Below, in pieces: positions 1 through 9,108 of a stretch of 61,328 nt of DNA; position 1 is the first letter of the stretch, and every line of letters starts with the position of its first letter. The DNA lies in assembly GCA_964202965.1 (NCBI GenBank), contig CAXNKG010000015.1:1-61328 (forward strand), read 5' to 3'. Source of the stretch: CAXNKG01 sp964202965. GTDB lineage: Bacteria; Acidobacteriota; Vicinamibacteria; Vicinamibacterales; UBA2999. The notes beneath the pieces were generated by a model. The model did not search any database, was not told where the DNA came from, and was given only the letters and a program-made list of their open reading frames with translations. Made by a program: the position numbers and the translations under genes.

Positions 1-71
1 TCCGCGGCCTTCATCCCCGCATCACTGGCGCGTAGCGCCCGTTCTCGAAGATCCATGGAATATGCGCGCAT
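1..71 (-). CDS. IS630-family transposase, N-terminal fragment
   Basis: The ATG is at 71-69 on the minus strand and the frame runs off the contig after 23 codons. The peptide begins MRAYSMDLRERAL, which matches the typical opening of IS630-type transposases (a helix-turn-helix region that starts with a YSxDLR motif). The catalytic DDE domain is not in the window. An identical fragment lies at 61258-61328 on the plus strand. Confidence 0.7.
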   Translation of the reverse strand, partial: MRAYSMDLRERALRASDAGMKAA

Positions 72-145
72 CGGCCCTCCCGTGTTGTGCACGCAGAAGT
101 ACCATGGCGCACCCGGGTCGTACAAGAGCTATCTGAAAAGCGCTT
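1..145 (-). mobile_element. IS630-family element, 5' end (partial, runs off contig)
   Basis: Positions 1-149 are the exact reverse complement of 61180-61328, so the same element begins at both ends of the window in opposite orientation. The element side starts next to a TA at 146-147 (the IS630/Tc1 family duplicates TA), reads AAGCGCTTTTC inward on the minus strand, and reaches the transposase start after about 75 bases. Only the first 145 bases are present. The family call rests on the N-terminal protein motif and the TA target. Confidence 0.75.
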
Positions 146-178
146 TAGGAACCCCAGGAACCGTTAGGAACTCTAGGC
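146..178. repeat. short direct repeats of AGGAAC
   Basis: Three copies of AGGAAC spaced 9-10 bases apart (starting at 148, 157 and 167) lie between the IS630 end and the stop codon of the MetF-like gene, slightly overlapping the gene end. On the minus strand they read as GTTCCT units. They look like a decayed short tandem array. No function is visible. Confidence 0.4.
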
Positions 179-1042
179 TCCCCTCCGCGCGGGCGCGCCG
201 ACGCGGTCGAGGATGGCGTTGAGCGTGGCGGACGTCCGCGACAGCGGCAGGTTGCTGATGTAGAAGTGGCGCGCGCCGACGTCGATCATCGCCCGCAGCG
301 TCCGCGCGCAGATGTCGATCGGCGTGGCGCCCGCCGCGAACTCGGCCGCAAGGGCGTCAACCGGAACCGGAAGAAACCGGCTGAGAACGCTCAGCGTCTT
401 CGGATTGGCGCTGCGGTAATAGAACACGCCGAACATGCCGGGCATGGCGCCCAGCCCCCGCCGCTCCGTTTCCCTCAGGAACCGCCCGACCGGCTCGGCG
501 TTCAGGTGGCTCACGATCTGCGTGAGATAGAACTCCGCGTGAAACGTGCGGTCAGCGAGGTAGTCCGCCTGCTGCGCTGGATCGGCATACGGATTCGCCC
601 AGCCGCCCAGTGCCAGGCGGGGCTCCCGCTCGCGGATCGCCTGCCGCAGCTGCCAGGCGTGCTCGACGCATCGTGGCCGGCCGACGCTCTTGTCGCCGCC
701 AAGGACTACGAGCGCGGGGAACCCGTGCTGCCAGGCCTGTTCGGCATAACTCAGACAGAACTCGAGCGAATGCTTCGTTGTCAGGAACGGCACCACGCGC
801 TCGCGCGGGACGTCGAGGCCGAGGTTCGTCACGAGGTGGCGGAGGTTGTTCTCCTCCTGCGTGCCGACCGCGCTGTCGGTCAGGAAGACGGCCACGTCGC
901 CGCGCGTGAGCGTCCTGACGGCGTGATACGTGTCGATCCAGGCGTCGATGCCGTCGTGTGAGTCGAGCTCGGCGCGGGGTGGCCGCAGCTCCGCCGCGAT
1001 CACGCCCCGGGCCCCCTGGAGCGCGGTCAGAAACGACGCCAT
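173..1042 (-). CDS. MetF-like (methylenetetrahydrofolate reductase family) protein
   Basis: This 289-residue protein is distantly related to the flavin-dependent 5,10-methylenetetrahydrofolate reductase TIM barrel. Visible family-like stretches are an opening strand (VIAAELRPPR), a glycine loop (VLGGDKSVG), FYLTQIV in the position of the usual DFxxTQ, and a late GVFYYRSANPKTL stretch. It is the usual length for a MetF catalytic domain, but the match is loose, so the substrate may differ. The ATG at 1042 overlaps the upstream dipeptidyl peptidase stop by one base (TGATG), which suggests translational coupling. The open frame continues upstream of this ATG, but that extension is only an alternative-frame reading of the peptidase gene. 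The function is a family-level inference. Confidence 0.6.
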   Translation of the reverse strand: MASFLTALQGARGVIAAELRPPRAELDSHDGIDAWIDTYHAVRTLTRGDVAVFLTDSAVGTQEENNLRHLVTNLGLDVPRERVVPFLTTKHSLEFCLSYAEQAWQHGFPALVVLGGDKSVGRPRCVEHAWQLRQAIREREPRLALGGWANPYADPAQQADYLADRTFHAEFYLTQIVSHLNAEPVGRFLRETERRGLGAMPGMFGVFYYRSANPKTLSVLSRFLPVPVDALAAEFAAGATPIDICARTLRAMIDVGARHFYISNLPLSRTSATLNAILDRVGAPARRGA

Positions 1043-3249
1043 CAGCGCACTGCGCGCATGATGAAGTCGAACATCACCTGCCGGAGATGCCTGTTCAGCC
1101 GCGCGTCGGTCACCGCGTGGCGCGACTTGGGATACATCATCATTTCGAACGGCTTGCCGGCGCGCTGGAGCTCGTACGCGAGCTGCTCGCTGTTCTGGCG
1201 ATGCACGTTGTCGTCGATGCTGCCGTGGATGAGCAGCATGCGCCCGTGGAGCCTGGCCGCCGCGAATCGCGGCGCGGTGCGCCTGTAGCCCCCGGGATTG
1301 TTCTGCGGCGTCTTCATGTACCGCTCGGTGTAGACCGTGTCGTAATTGCGCCAGTCCGAAACCGGGGCACCGATGATACCGGCCGACCAGCTCGTGCTGT
1401 GCGTGAGCGCGTAGGCGGTCATGAAGCCGCCGTAGCTCCAGCCGTGCAGCACGAGGCGCGCGCTGTCCACATACGGCTGTTGTTTCAGCCATGCGACGCC
1501 GTCCTCGAGATCCTGCAGTTCGACTTCGCCGAGGCGCTGGTACACCGGCCACTGCGACTCGACGCCCTTGCCGCCGGCGCTGCGGTTGTCGAGGATCCAG
1601 ACGATGACCCCCTGCTGCGCGAGCAACTGGTGGTACATGAACGTCGAACCCGCCCACTGATTCCGCACCAGGGACGTGCCTGGTCCCGCGTACGTATATT
1701 GATAGACGGGATAGGTCCGCGAGGGATCGAAGCCGGGCGGCTTGATCATCATCGCGTCCATGATGAATCCGTCGCGGGTCCGCACTTCCACGAACTCGGG
1801 CGCGCTGATCGCGTAATCCCCGAGCGTCGTCACCCGGTTGGCGTCGAGCACGCGGGCCTCGGTCCCGTCGGCACGATGCAGCCGCACCTGAGGCGGCGTG
1901 GAGACATCGCTCCAGACGCCGACGTACTGCGTGTAGGCCGGATTGAAGCTGGCCCGATGAGTGCCGTCCGTGCGTGAGAGCCGCGTCAGCGACTGGCCGT
2001 CGAGCCCGATCCGGTAGATGTCGGTGTCGATATGGCGACGGGCACCCGATTCGAAGTACAGCATGCCGCGCGGCTCATCGACGCCGGCAAGGCTGCGCAC
2101 GTCCCAGCGCCCGCTCGTCACCTGCCGCACCTGCGTGCCGTCGGCGCGATAGTGATACAGGTGCTTGAAGCCATCGCGCTCGCTGAACCAGAGAAACGAT
2201 CCGTCCTTCAGCCAGTTCGGGCTTCCGTTCGCATTCACCCAGGCCTTCGTCGTCTCCCGAAGAATGCGCGTGACCCGCCCTGACACCGCATCACCCAGGT
2301 TGAGATCCAGCCACGTCTGCTCCCGGTCCTGTACCTGGAACGCCATGCTGCGGCTGTCCGGCGTCCAGTCCACATCGACGATGAGGACATCGACGCGTGC
2401 GTACGAATCGAGCTGCGCCCACACCGGACTTCCGCCGGTCGCGTCCACAACAGCCAGTCGGACGGTGGGATTAGGATCCCCCGCCTTCGGGTAGTCGGTC
2501 ACTTCGACGACGGGCCGATAGGAAATGTCGTCGACGACGGTGTATTCGGGAACCGGACGCTCGTCGAGCTGCAGAAACGCCAGGCGCGCCGAATCGGGAC
2601 TCCACCAGTAGCCGCGGAAGCGCCCGCGGCCGTAGATTTCTTCCTGGTACAGCCAGTCCAGTTTTCCGTTGAGCGTTTCGGCGCTGCCGTCCGTCGTGAG
2701 GGCAACTTCCTTCTGCCCTGCGACGTCGACCGTATACAGATTGTGATTGCGCACGAACGCCACGCGTCGCCCGTCGGGACTGAACGTCGCCTCTTCTTCC
2801 GGTCCGGCGGCGGTGGTCAGGCGCACGGCCGCGCCGCCAAAGGCGTACACGTACAGGTCGTCGTCAATCGTGACGAGCCCAGCGGTCCACTGTGGGCTGA
2901 AGGTGATGTCATTCCCGCGGGCGGCATTTGCGGCCTTGTCGCGCGACACGCCAGGCAGGGCGGCGAGCGCGGAGGTCATCAGCGTCGTATCAAAGAGCGG
3001 CGCCGTGCGTCCCGATCCCGCGTCGACCTTCAGCCATTCGGCGCCCGCCGCCGCCCGCCGCCGCTCGAGAAATGTGTCCGCGTCGATCCAGCGCAGATTG
3101 GTGGAGGGCGCGCCGCTGAAGTCGACCCGCTGATCGGGGTCGTAGATCGCATCGATGGACAGCGTGCGCTGCTGCGCCTGCGCGGAGATCCCCGCGGCGA
3201 GCACGGACGCGATCGCCATGACGGCTGTACGACGGAAAACAGACCGCAT
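1042..3249 (-). CDS. dipeptidyl peptidase IV, S9 family, exported
   Basis: This is a 735-residue exported serine peptidase that removes N-terminal dipeptides, preferably Xaa-Pro. A signal peptide covers about residues 1-26 and ends AQAQQ. A beta-propeller region follows and contains DWLYQEEIYGR, the double-glutamate motif that binds the substrate N-terminus in DPP IV. The C-terminal alpha/beta hydrolase domain has GWSYGG (nucleophile near Ser605), HGSIDDNVH (Asp near 680) and SRHAV (His near 711), so the triad is complete. Length is typical. The start was chosen as the ATG that begins the signal peptide; the in-frame extension upstream runs antisense to the nuclease gene. The gene is divergent from that neighbour with only 30 bases between starts. 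Confidence 0.92.
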   Translation of the reverse strand: MRSVFRRTAVMAIASVLAAGISAQAQQRTLSIDAIYDPDQRVDFSGAPSTNLRWIDADTFLERRRAAAGAEWLKVDAGSGRTAPLFDTTLMTSALAALPGVSRDKAANAARGNDITFSPQWTAGLVTIDDDLYVYAFGGAAVRLTTAAGPEEEATFSPDGRRVAFVRNHNLYTVDVAGQKEVALTTDGSAETLNGKLDWLYQEEIYGRGRFRGYWWSPDSARLAFLQLDERPVPEYTVVDDISYRPVVEVTDYPKAGDPNPTVRLAVVDATGGSPVWAQLDSYARVDVLIVDVDWTPDSRSMAFQVQDREQTWLDLNLGDAVSGRVTRILRETTKAWVNANGSPNWLKDGSFLWFSERDGFKHLYHYRADGTQVRQVTSGRWDVRSLAGVDEPRGMLYFESGARRHIDTDIYRIGLDGQSLTRLSRTDGTHRASFNPAYTQYVGVWSDVSTPPQVRLHRADGTEARVLDANRVTTLGDYAISAPEFVEVRTRDGFIMDAMMIKPPGFDPSRTYPVYQYTYAGPGTSLVRNQWAGSTFMYHQLLAQQGVIVWILDNRSAGGKGVESQWPVYQRLGEVELQDLEDGVAWLKQQPYVDSARLVLHGWSYGGFMTAYALTHSTSWSAGIIGAPVSDWRNYDTVYTERYMKTPQNNPGGYRRTAPRFAAARLHGRMLLIHGSIDDNVHRQNSEQLAYELQRAGKPFEMMMYPKSRHAVTDARLNRHLRQVMFDFIMRAVR

Positions 3250-3279
3250 GGCGACAGCATAGCTGATATCTTCGCCGTG

Positions 3280-4656
3280 ATGGCTCACCTGACGTTTCTC
3301 GGCGCGGCGCGGACCGTGACGGGGTCGAAGTACCTCCTCGAGCATGGCGACGCGCGCGTCCTGATCGACTGCGGGCTGTTTCAGGGTCTCAAGGACCTGC
3401 GGCTGCGAAACTGGGCGGAGTGTCCGGTGCCGCCCCGTTCGCTTGCGGCGGTGGTCCTCACGCACGCGCATCTCGATCACGTCGGCTACCTTCCGCGGTT
3501 GGTGCAGCAGGGGTACCGCGGACGGGTGTTCTGCACCGGCGGGACAGCCGATCTGTGCCGCCTGGTGCTGCCCGATTCGGCGCGCATCCATGAAGAGGAC
3601 GCACGGCAGGCGAACAAGCACGGCTATTCGACGCATCATCCCGCGCTGCCGCTGTACACCGAAGTTGACGCGCAGCGGGCGCTCACCCAGCTGCAGCCGC
3701 TCGGCTACGACCGTCCCATCGAGGTGGCTCCCGGTATCACGATCCGCTTTGTCCCCGCTGGACATCTGCTTGGTTCCGCGTACGCGCACGTCACGCTGAG
3801 CGGCGGCACGAGCATCCTGTTTGGCGGCGATCTCGGCCGGTACGGACGCCCCGTCCTCCTGGATCCGTCGCCGGCCGTCGCCGCCGACCTCGTCCTCGCG
3901 GAGTCGACGTACGGCGATCGCGATCACGCGCCGGACGACAATGGCCAGGCGCTGGCGGATGTCGTCCAGGACACGGTGAGGCGCGGCGGCAAGCTGATCA
4001 TTCCGTCATTCGCGATCGGGCGCGTCGAAGAATTGCTGTACTGGCTGCGGCGTCTCGAGCAGGAGCACCGCATTCCGGTACTCCCGGTCTACGTGGACAG
4101 CCCCATGGCGGCAGAGGCGCTTCGCTACTACACCGCGCGCGTCGCCGAACTGGACGCCGAGCTGCGCCCCACGCAGAAGGGAGTTGCGGCGTTCGGGTCC
4201 GCGCGGTTCCAGACCATCGCGTCGGCACAGGAGTCGAAGGCGCTCACCGCATCGAGCCGTACGGCGATTGTCATTTCGTCGAGTGGCATGGCGACCGGCG
4301 GACGCGTGCTGCATCACCTGGCCGCGGCGCTGCCGGATCCGAAGCACACCATTCTGTTTGTCGGCTATCAGGCGGCCGGGACACGCGGACGAAAGCTCGT
4401 CGACGGCGCCCCGGACGTGCGCATTCACGGCCGATCCGTTCCCGTCGCGGCGCGGATCGAGAAGATCGATTCAATGTCCGCGCACGCGGACCGCAGCGAG
4501 ATGCTGCGGTGGCTGGGGACGCTGCCGACACCGCCGGCGCGGCTGTGCCTCGTGCACGGCGAGCCGGCGCCGATGGATGCGTTGAAGGCACTCGTCAAGG
4601 AGCGCCTGGGATGGGATGCCGAGACGCCGGACCACGGCGCTCGCATCGAGATCTGA
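3280..4656 (+). CDS. MBL-fold beta-CASP RNA nuclease
   Basis: This 458-residue metallo-beta-lactamase protein belongs to the CPSF73/RNase J-related beta-CASP group that processes RNA. Metal ligands are visible as HAHLDH (motif 2), HLLGS (motif 3) and GGDLGR (motif 4). ESTYGDRDH follows at the start of the beta-CASP insert, and the late motifs SAHADRSEM and LVHGEP close the active site. The first residues MAHLTFLGAARTVTGSKYL are the classic opening of this family. The ATG is 30 bases from the divergent peptidase start. The next gene begins directly after the stop codon, so the two are probably co-transcribed. Confidence 0.9.
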   Translation: MAHLTFLGAARTVTGSKYLLEHGDARVLIDCGLFQGLKDLRLRNWAECPVPPRSLAAVVLTHAHLDHVGYLPRLVQQGYRGRVFCTGGTADLCRLVLPDSARIHEEDARQANKHGYSTHHPALPLYTEVDAQRALTQLQPLGYDRPIEVAPGITIRFVPAGHLLGSAYAHVTLSGGTSILFGGDLGRYGRPVLLDPSPAVAADLVLAESTYGDRDHAPDDNGQALADVVQDTVRRGGKLIIPSFAIGRVEELLYWLRRLEQEHRIPVLPVYVDSPMAAEALRYYTARVAELDAELRPTQKGVAAFGSARFQTIASAQESKALTASSRTAIVISSSGMATGGRVLHHLAAALPDPKHTILFVGYQAAGTRGRKLVDGAPDVRIHGRSVPVAARIEKIDSMSAHADRSEMLRWLGTLPTPPARLCLVHGEPAPMDALKALVKERLGWDAETPDHGARIEI

Positions 4657-5838
4657 ATGCCAGGCCGCGTCGAGCCGACCTTCTCGCGGCGATTTCCGTC
4701 TTCCCTCGAGCCCAACGCGTTCAGTCAGGTCCTGGCCGCGCTCACGGCGCGGGGAGCGCCGCTCGTCGATCTGACGGAATCGAATCCGACACGCGCCGCC
4801 ATTCCGTACCCCGCCGACGTGCTGGCGTCGCTCGCTGATCCCGCGGCGCTGCAGTACGACCCGCACCCGTTCGGACTCCCACGTGCGCGGGCCGCTGTCG
4901 CCGCCGACCACGCCCGGCGCTCGGCACTCGTCAATCCAGACGATGTGGTGCTGACCGCCAGCACCAGCGAAGCCTACAGCTGGCTCTTTAAACTGTTGTG
5001 CGATCCCGGCGACGCAGTGGCCGTGCCGCAGCCGAGCTATCCGCTGTTCGATCACCTGACATCGCTCGAAGGCGTTCGCGTCCATCCTTACGCGCTCACG
5101 TATGACGGCCGGTGGTCGATCGATTTCGACACGCTGGCCGCCGCGCCGGATCGCACCCGCGCCGTCCTCATCGTGTCGCCGAACAATCCTACCGGTTCGT
5201 ACGTGTCGACGGCCGAAGTGCGGGAACTGGTGCGCCTCTGCTCGCAGCGCGGATGGGCGCTCATCGCGGACGAGGTGTTCGCGGACTATCCGCTCGACCA
5301 GGCTGACCCGGCAACCGATATTGCCCGGCGCGCCGACGTGCTGTCGTTCTCCCTCGGCGGTCTCTCGAAAACCGTCGGCCTCCCGCAGCTGAAGCTCGCG
5401 TGGATTGTCATCGGCGGCCCCACGCCGGATCGGGCGCGGGCGCGCGACGGGATCGAGCTCATCGCGGACACGTTTCTGTCGGTGGGCACCCCCGTCCAGG
5501 TCGCGGCATCGCGTCTGCTGGCGGCCGGCGCAGCCGTCCGCGGCGCCATCCATGATCGTGTGCGTCACAACCTGACGGTGCTGCGCGCGGCAGGCAGGCG
5601 ATTCGCGTCGTGCGACGTCCTGACGGTCGAAGGAGGATGGTCGGCCATCATCCGCGTGCCGTCGACCCGGACGGAGGAGGCACTGGTCCTGGACCTGCTC
5701 GAACGGGAGCACGTGGCGGTGCATCCCGGGTACTTCTTTGATTTTCCGCGCGAGGCCTATCTCGTGGTCAGCCTTCTGCCAGAGCCGCGCCAGTTCGCTC
5801 CGGCCATCGAGCGCGTGCTGCGCCGGGCCAGCGCGTGA
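4657..5838 (+). CDS. PLP-dependent aminotransferase, class I/II
   Basis: This 393-residue fold-type I aminotransferase transfers an amino group between an amino acid and a 2-oxo acid. It shows NPTG at residues 177-180, the cofactor aspartate in ALIADEVF (Asp205) and the Schiff-base lysine in GLSKTVGLPQ (Lys238). The substrate cannot be read from sequence; Asp/Ala/aromatic aminotransferase relatives are all possible. The ATG directly follows the nuclease stop (TGAATG) and no separate ribosome site is evident, so it probably depends on coupled translation. The stop overlaps the malQ start. Confidence 0.88.
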   Translation: MPGRVEPTFSRRFPSSLEPNAFSQVLAALTARGAPLVDLTESNPTRAAIPYPADVLASLADPAALQYDPHPFGLPRARAAVAADHARRSALVNPDDVVLTASTSEAYSWLFKLLCDPGDAVAVPQPSYPLFDHLTSLEGVRVHPYALTYDGRWSIDFDTLAAAPDRTRAVLIVSPNNPTGSYVSTAEVRELVRLCSQRGWALIADEVFADYPLDQADPATDIARRADVLSFSLGGLSKTVGLPQLKLAWIVIGGPTPDRARARDGIELIADTFLSVGTPVQVAASRLLAAGAAVRGAIHDRVRHNLTVLRAAGRRFASCDVLTVEGGWSAIIRVPSTRTEEALVLDLLEREHVAVHPGYFFDFPREAYLVVSLLPEPRQFAPAIERVLRRASA

Positions 5839-7415
5839 TGGCGCACCGCCGGGCGGGCCTCCTGGTGCCGCTGTTCTCGATCCCCTCGTCGCGCAGCTGG
5901 GGCATCGGCGAGATCGCCGACATCGGCGACCTGGCGCGCTGGCTCGAGTCTGCCGGCATGAGCGTCCTCCAGCTGCTGCCGATCAACGAGATGCCTCCGG
6001 CGGAAACATCGCCCTATTCCGCCATGAGCGCCATGGCGATAGATCCCCAGTTCATCGCGGTCGACGACGTCGAGGATTTTGCGGCGGCAGGCGGCGTCCC
6101 GCGTCTGCCCGCGGATTGTCACGCGCAGCTCGGCGCCGTTCGCGCCTCGGCCCGGATTGACTACGCCGGCGTGCGCCGGTTGAAGGACATCGCGCTTCGG
6201 CGCGCGTTTGCACACTTTCACGAGGCCGAATGGCGCCGCGGGACGCGACGGTCGGCGGACTTGCAGAGCTACATCTGGCATCAGGCGTGGTGGCTCGACG
6301 ACTATGCGCTCTTCCGGGCGCTGCATGCGCAGTTCGGCGAGAAGCCGTGGGACCAGTGGCCCGCGGTGCTGCAGCGGCGTGACGGCGAGGCACTGACCCG
6401 GGCCCGCCACGAACTGGCTGATGAGGTGCTGTACCGCCAGTACCTGCAATGGATTGCCGGCGCCCAGTGGGTGGAGGCCCGGCGTGCGGCCGGCCCGGTC
6501 GCGCTTTTCGGCGATCTTCCGTTCATGGTCAGCGGCGACAGCGCCGACGTGTGGGCGCACCAGGACCTGTTCCGGCGCGATGCGTCGGTCGGCGTGCCGC
6601 CTGACGCGTTCAGCGAGGCGGGCCAGGACTGGGGGTTTCCGGTCTACCGGTGGGATGTCCTGGCCGAGCGCAATTTCGACTGGCTTCGCGACCGTGCCCG
6701 GCGGAACGCGGCGCTCTTCGACGGGTACCGGATCGATCACCTCGTTGGCTTCTACCGGACGTACTTCCGTCCTCATGACGGCGGCGCCCCGCAGTTCGTA
6801 CCGGCCGAGCAGGACGCGCAAGTGCGCCTGGGCGAGCGCGTCGTCGACGTCTTCCGCGGTGCCGGCTCCGAAGTGACGGCGGAGGATCTCGGTGTCGTCC
6901 CCGATTCCGTCCGGGAGTCGCTGGCGCGGCTCGCAGTGCCGGGCTACAAGGTGCAGCGATGGGAGCGCCAGTGGCGCGTGGCGGGGCAGCCGTTCACCGA
7001 TCCGAGCGATTACCCGGAGACGTCCGTCGTGACCTCGGGCACCCACGACACCGAGACGATGGCGGTCTGGTGGGAGCAGGCGCCTGTCGAGGAGCGCCAG
7101 GCCGTACTCGCGATGCCGTCGATCCGGACGGCGCTGACCGAGGAGGATCGGTCGGCCGCGCTTACCGAGCCGGCGCTCGCCGCGACGCTGCGGGAGGCCC
7201 TCCTGGCGTCGCTCTATGGATCGGCCGCGTCGTTGCTGATCGTCCCGATCCAGGACGCCTTTGGCTGGCGCGATCGGATCAATCAGCCGGCCACTGTGAA
7301 CGCCTCGAACTGGACATGGCGGATGCCGTGGCCGGTTGACCGGATGTGGCGCGAGCCCGTCGCCGCGGCGACGGCGGCGCAGCTGGCGGCGTGGTCTAGG
7401 ACGTACGGGCGCTGA
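5838..7415 (+). CDS. malQ: 4-alpha-glucanotransferase (amylomaltase)
   Basis: This 525-residue GH77 enzyme moves alpha-1,4-glucan segments between maltodextrins in the cytoplasm. The family signature is clear. LLPINEMPPAETSPYS lies near residue 45, GDLPFMVSGDSADVW near 225, the nucleophile region GYRIDHLVGFYR near 297, the acid/base AEDLGVV near 350, and TSGTHDTETMAVWW near 400. Start choice is the ATG at 5838, which overlaps the aminotransferase stop by one base; a GTG one codon upstream is possible. The last 20 bases overlap the convergent glnS gene. Together with the distant glgC it points to glycogen turnover. Confidence 0.95.
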   Translation: MAHRRAGLLVPLFSIPSSRSWGIGEIADIGDLARWLESAGMSVLQLLPINEMPPAETSPYSAMSAMAIDPQFIAVDDVEDFAAAGGVPRLPADCHAQLGAVRASARIDYAGVRRLKDIALRRAFAHFHEAEWRRGTRRSADLQSYIWHQAWWLDDYALFRALHAQFGEKPWDQWPAVLQRRDGEALTRARHELADEVLYRQYLQWIAGAQWVEARRAAGPVALFGDLPFMVSGDSADVWAHQDLFRRDASVGVPPDAFSEAGQDWGFPVYRWDVLAERNFDWLRDRARRNAALFDGYRIDHLVGFYRTYFRPHDGGAPQFVPAEQDAQVRLGERVVDVFRGAGSEVTAEDLGVVPDSVRESLARLAVPGYKVQRWERQWRVAGQPFTDPSDYPETSVVTSGTHDTETMAVWWEQAPVEERQAVLAMPSIRTALTEEDRSAALTEPALAATLREALLASLYGSAASLLIVPIQDAFGWRDRINQPATVNASNWTWRMPWPVDRMWREPVAAATAAQLAAWSRTYGR

Positions 7416-9090
7416 TCTTCGCCCAGGTGTCTTTCAGCGTCACGGTCCGGTTGAAGACCAGCGCGTCCGGACTCGAGTCGGGATCCAGGCAGAAATATCC
7501 GAGGCGTTCGAACTGGACCCGGTCACCCCGGGCGGCCTCGGCCAGCGAGGGCTCTACCTTGCACCCCGTGACCTGTTCGAGCGACTGCGGATTCAGATCC
7601 GTGAGCGCGTCGCGGCCGTCGGCCTCGGGATCCGCTGAGGTGAACAGGCGGTCGTAGAGCCGCACTTCGGCATCCACGGCATGGCGGGCGGATACCCAGT
7701 GGATCGTGCCTTTCACGCGCCGCGCGGCCGTCGACCCTGACAGCGATTCGGCATCGTACGTACAGCGCAGCTCGACGATCTCTCCCGCGGCATCCTTCAC
7801 GGCGCGCTCGCATTTCAGGATGTAGGCGTAGCGGAGCCTGACCTCGGTGCCGGGCGACAACCGGAAGAACTTCTTGGGCGGCGCCTCCATGAAGTCGTCG
7901 CGTTCGATGAACAGCTCGCGCGAGAAGGGCATCGGGCGCGTGCCTGCGCCCGCGTCCTCGGGGTTGTTCACCGCCGAGACCAGCTCCTCGCCCCCCTCGG
8001 GATAGTTCTCGATGACGACCTTGATCGGCCGCAGCACCGCCAGCGCCCGCTGCGCGCGGCGGTTGAGATCCTCCCGGACCGTGTGCTCGAGCAGCGCGAC
8101 GTCGACGACGTTTTCCTTCTTGGCCACCCCGATGCGGGAGCAGAAGTCGCGCACGGCCTCGGGCGTGAACCCGCGCCGCCTGATCCCGGCGATCGTGGGC
8201 ATTCGCGGATCGTCCCAGCCGTTGACCAGCTTCTGCTCGACCAGCGCGAGCAGCTTCCGCTTGCTCATCACCGTGTAGTTCAGGTTCAGCCGCGCGAACT
8301 CGATTTGCCGCGGGCGGGACGGCGGCTTCGTCTGCTCGATGACCCAGTCGTAGAGCGGACGATGGTCCTCGAACTCGAGCGTGCACAGGGAATGCGTAAT
8401 CCCCTCGAGTGCGTCCGAGATCGGGTGCGCATAGTCGTACGTCGGATAGATGCTCCAGGCATCCCCGGTGCGGTGATGCGCTGCGTGCCGGATGCGGTAC
8501 AGCGTGGGGTCCCGCATGTTCATGTTGGGCGACGCCATGTCGATGCGCGCCCGCAGCACGTGCGTCCCGTCGGCACACTCTCCGGCGCGCATCCGCCGGA
8601 ACAGGTCCAGGCTCTCGTCGGCCGGCCGGTCGCGGTGCGGGCTGTTGCGGCCTGGCTCGGTCAGCGTGCCGCGATAGCCGCGGATTTCGTCGGCCGTCAG
8701 GCTATCGACGTACGCGTGGCCCTCTCGAATCAGCGTCTGCGCGTACTCGTACATCGTTTCGAAGTAGTCGGACGCGTAGAACGTGCGGTCGGCCCAGTCG
8801 AATCCCAGCCAGCGGACGTCTTCTTCGATCGACTGCACGTACTCGATGTCTTCTTTGGCCGGGTTCGTGTCGTCGTACCGCAGGTTGCACCGGCCGCCGA
8901 ACTCGGCGGCCACGCCGAAGTTCAGGCAGATCGATTTGGCGTGTCCGATGTGGAGGCACCCGTTCGGTTCGGGCGGAAATCGGGTGTGGACGCGGCCCCC
9001 CTGTTTTCCGCTGCGGAGGTCGTCGGTGATGATGTCGCGGATGAAATCGGACGAGACCGGCGCGGCCGCCGCGCCGGTAAGGGGTTCCAT
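7396..9090 (-). CDS. glnS: glutaminyl-tRNA synthetase
   Basis: This 564-residue class I synthetase charges tRNA-Gln directly with glutamine. The HIGH motif is in PPEPNGCLHIGHAKSI (near residue 45) and the KMSKS-type loop is VMSKRKLL. The C-terminal beta-barrel anticodon-binding region is present (TEVRLRYAYILKCE and following). The protein has normal bacterial GlnRS length, with no extra YqeY-type domain. Its presence means that Gln-tRNA need not be made only by transamidation. It converges on malQ with a 20-base overlap and follows rmuC by 18 bases on the same strand. Confidence 0.97.
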   Translation of the reverse strand: MEPLTGAAAAPVSSDFIRDIITDDLRSGKQGGRVHTRFPPEPNGCLHIGHAKSICLNFGVAAEFGGRCNLRYDDTNPAKEDIEYVQSIEEDVRWLGFDWADRTFYASDYFETMYEYAQTLIREGHAYVDSLTADEIRGYRGTLTEPGRNSPHRDRPADESLDLFRRMRAGECADGTHVLRARIDMASPNMNMRDPTLYRIRHAAHHRTGDAWSIYPTYDYAHPISDALEGITHSLCTLEFEDHRPLYDWVIEQTKPPSRPRQIEFARLNLNYTVMSKRKLLALVEQKLVNGWDDPRMPTIAGIRRRGFTPEAVRDFCSRIGVAKKENVVDVALLEHTVREDLNRRAQRALAVLRPIKVVIENYPEGGEELVSAVNNPEDAGAGTRPMPFSRELFIERDDFMEAPPKKFFRLSPGTEVRLRYAYILKCERAVKDAAGEIVELRCTYDAESLSGSTAARRVKGTIHWVSARHAVDAEVRLYDRLFTSADPEADGRDALTDLNPQSLEQVTGCKVEPSLAEAARGDRVQFERLGYFCLDPDSSPDALVFNRTVTLKDTWAKISARTS

Positions 9091-9108
9091 CTATTGATTA
9101 TTTCAAAT

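Noticed and set aside
1042..3927. Very long N-terminal extension of the dipeptidyl peptidase (open frame of 961 codons)
   Set aside because: The extension runs antisense through the nuclease gene, has no homology-like features, and a proper signal peptide begins at the ATG at 3249.
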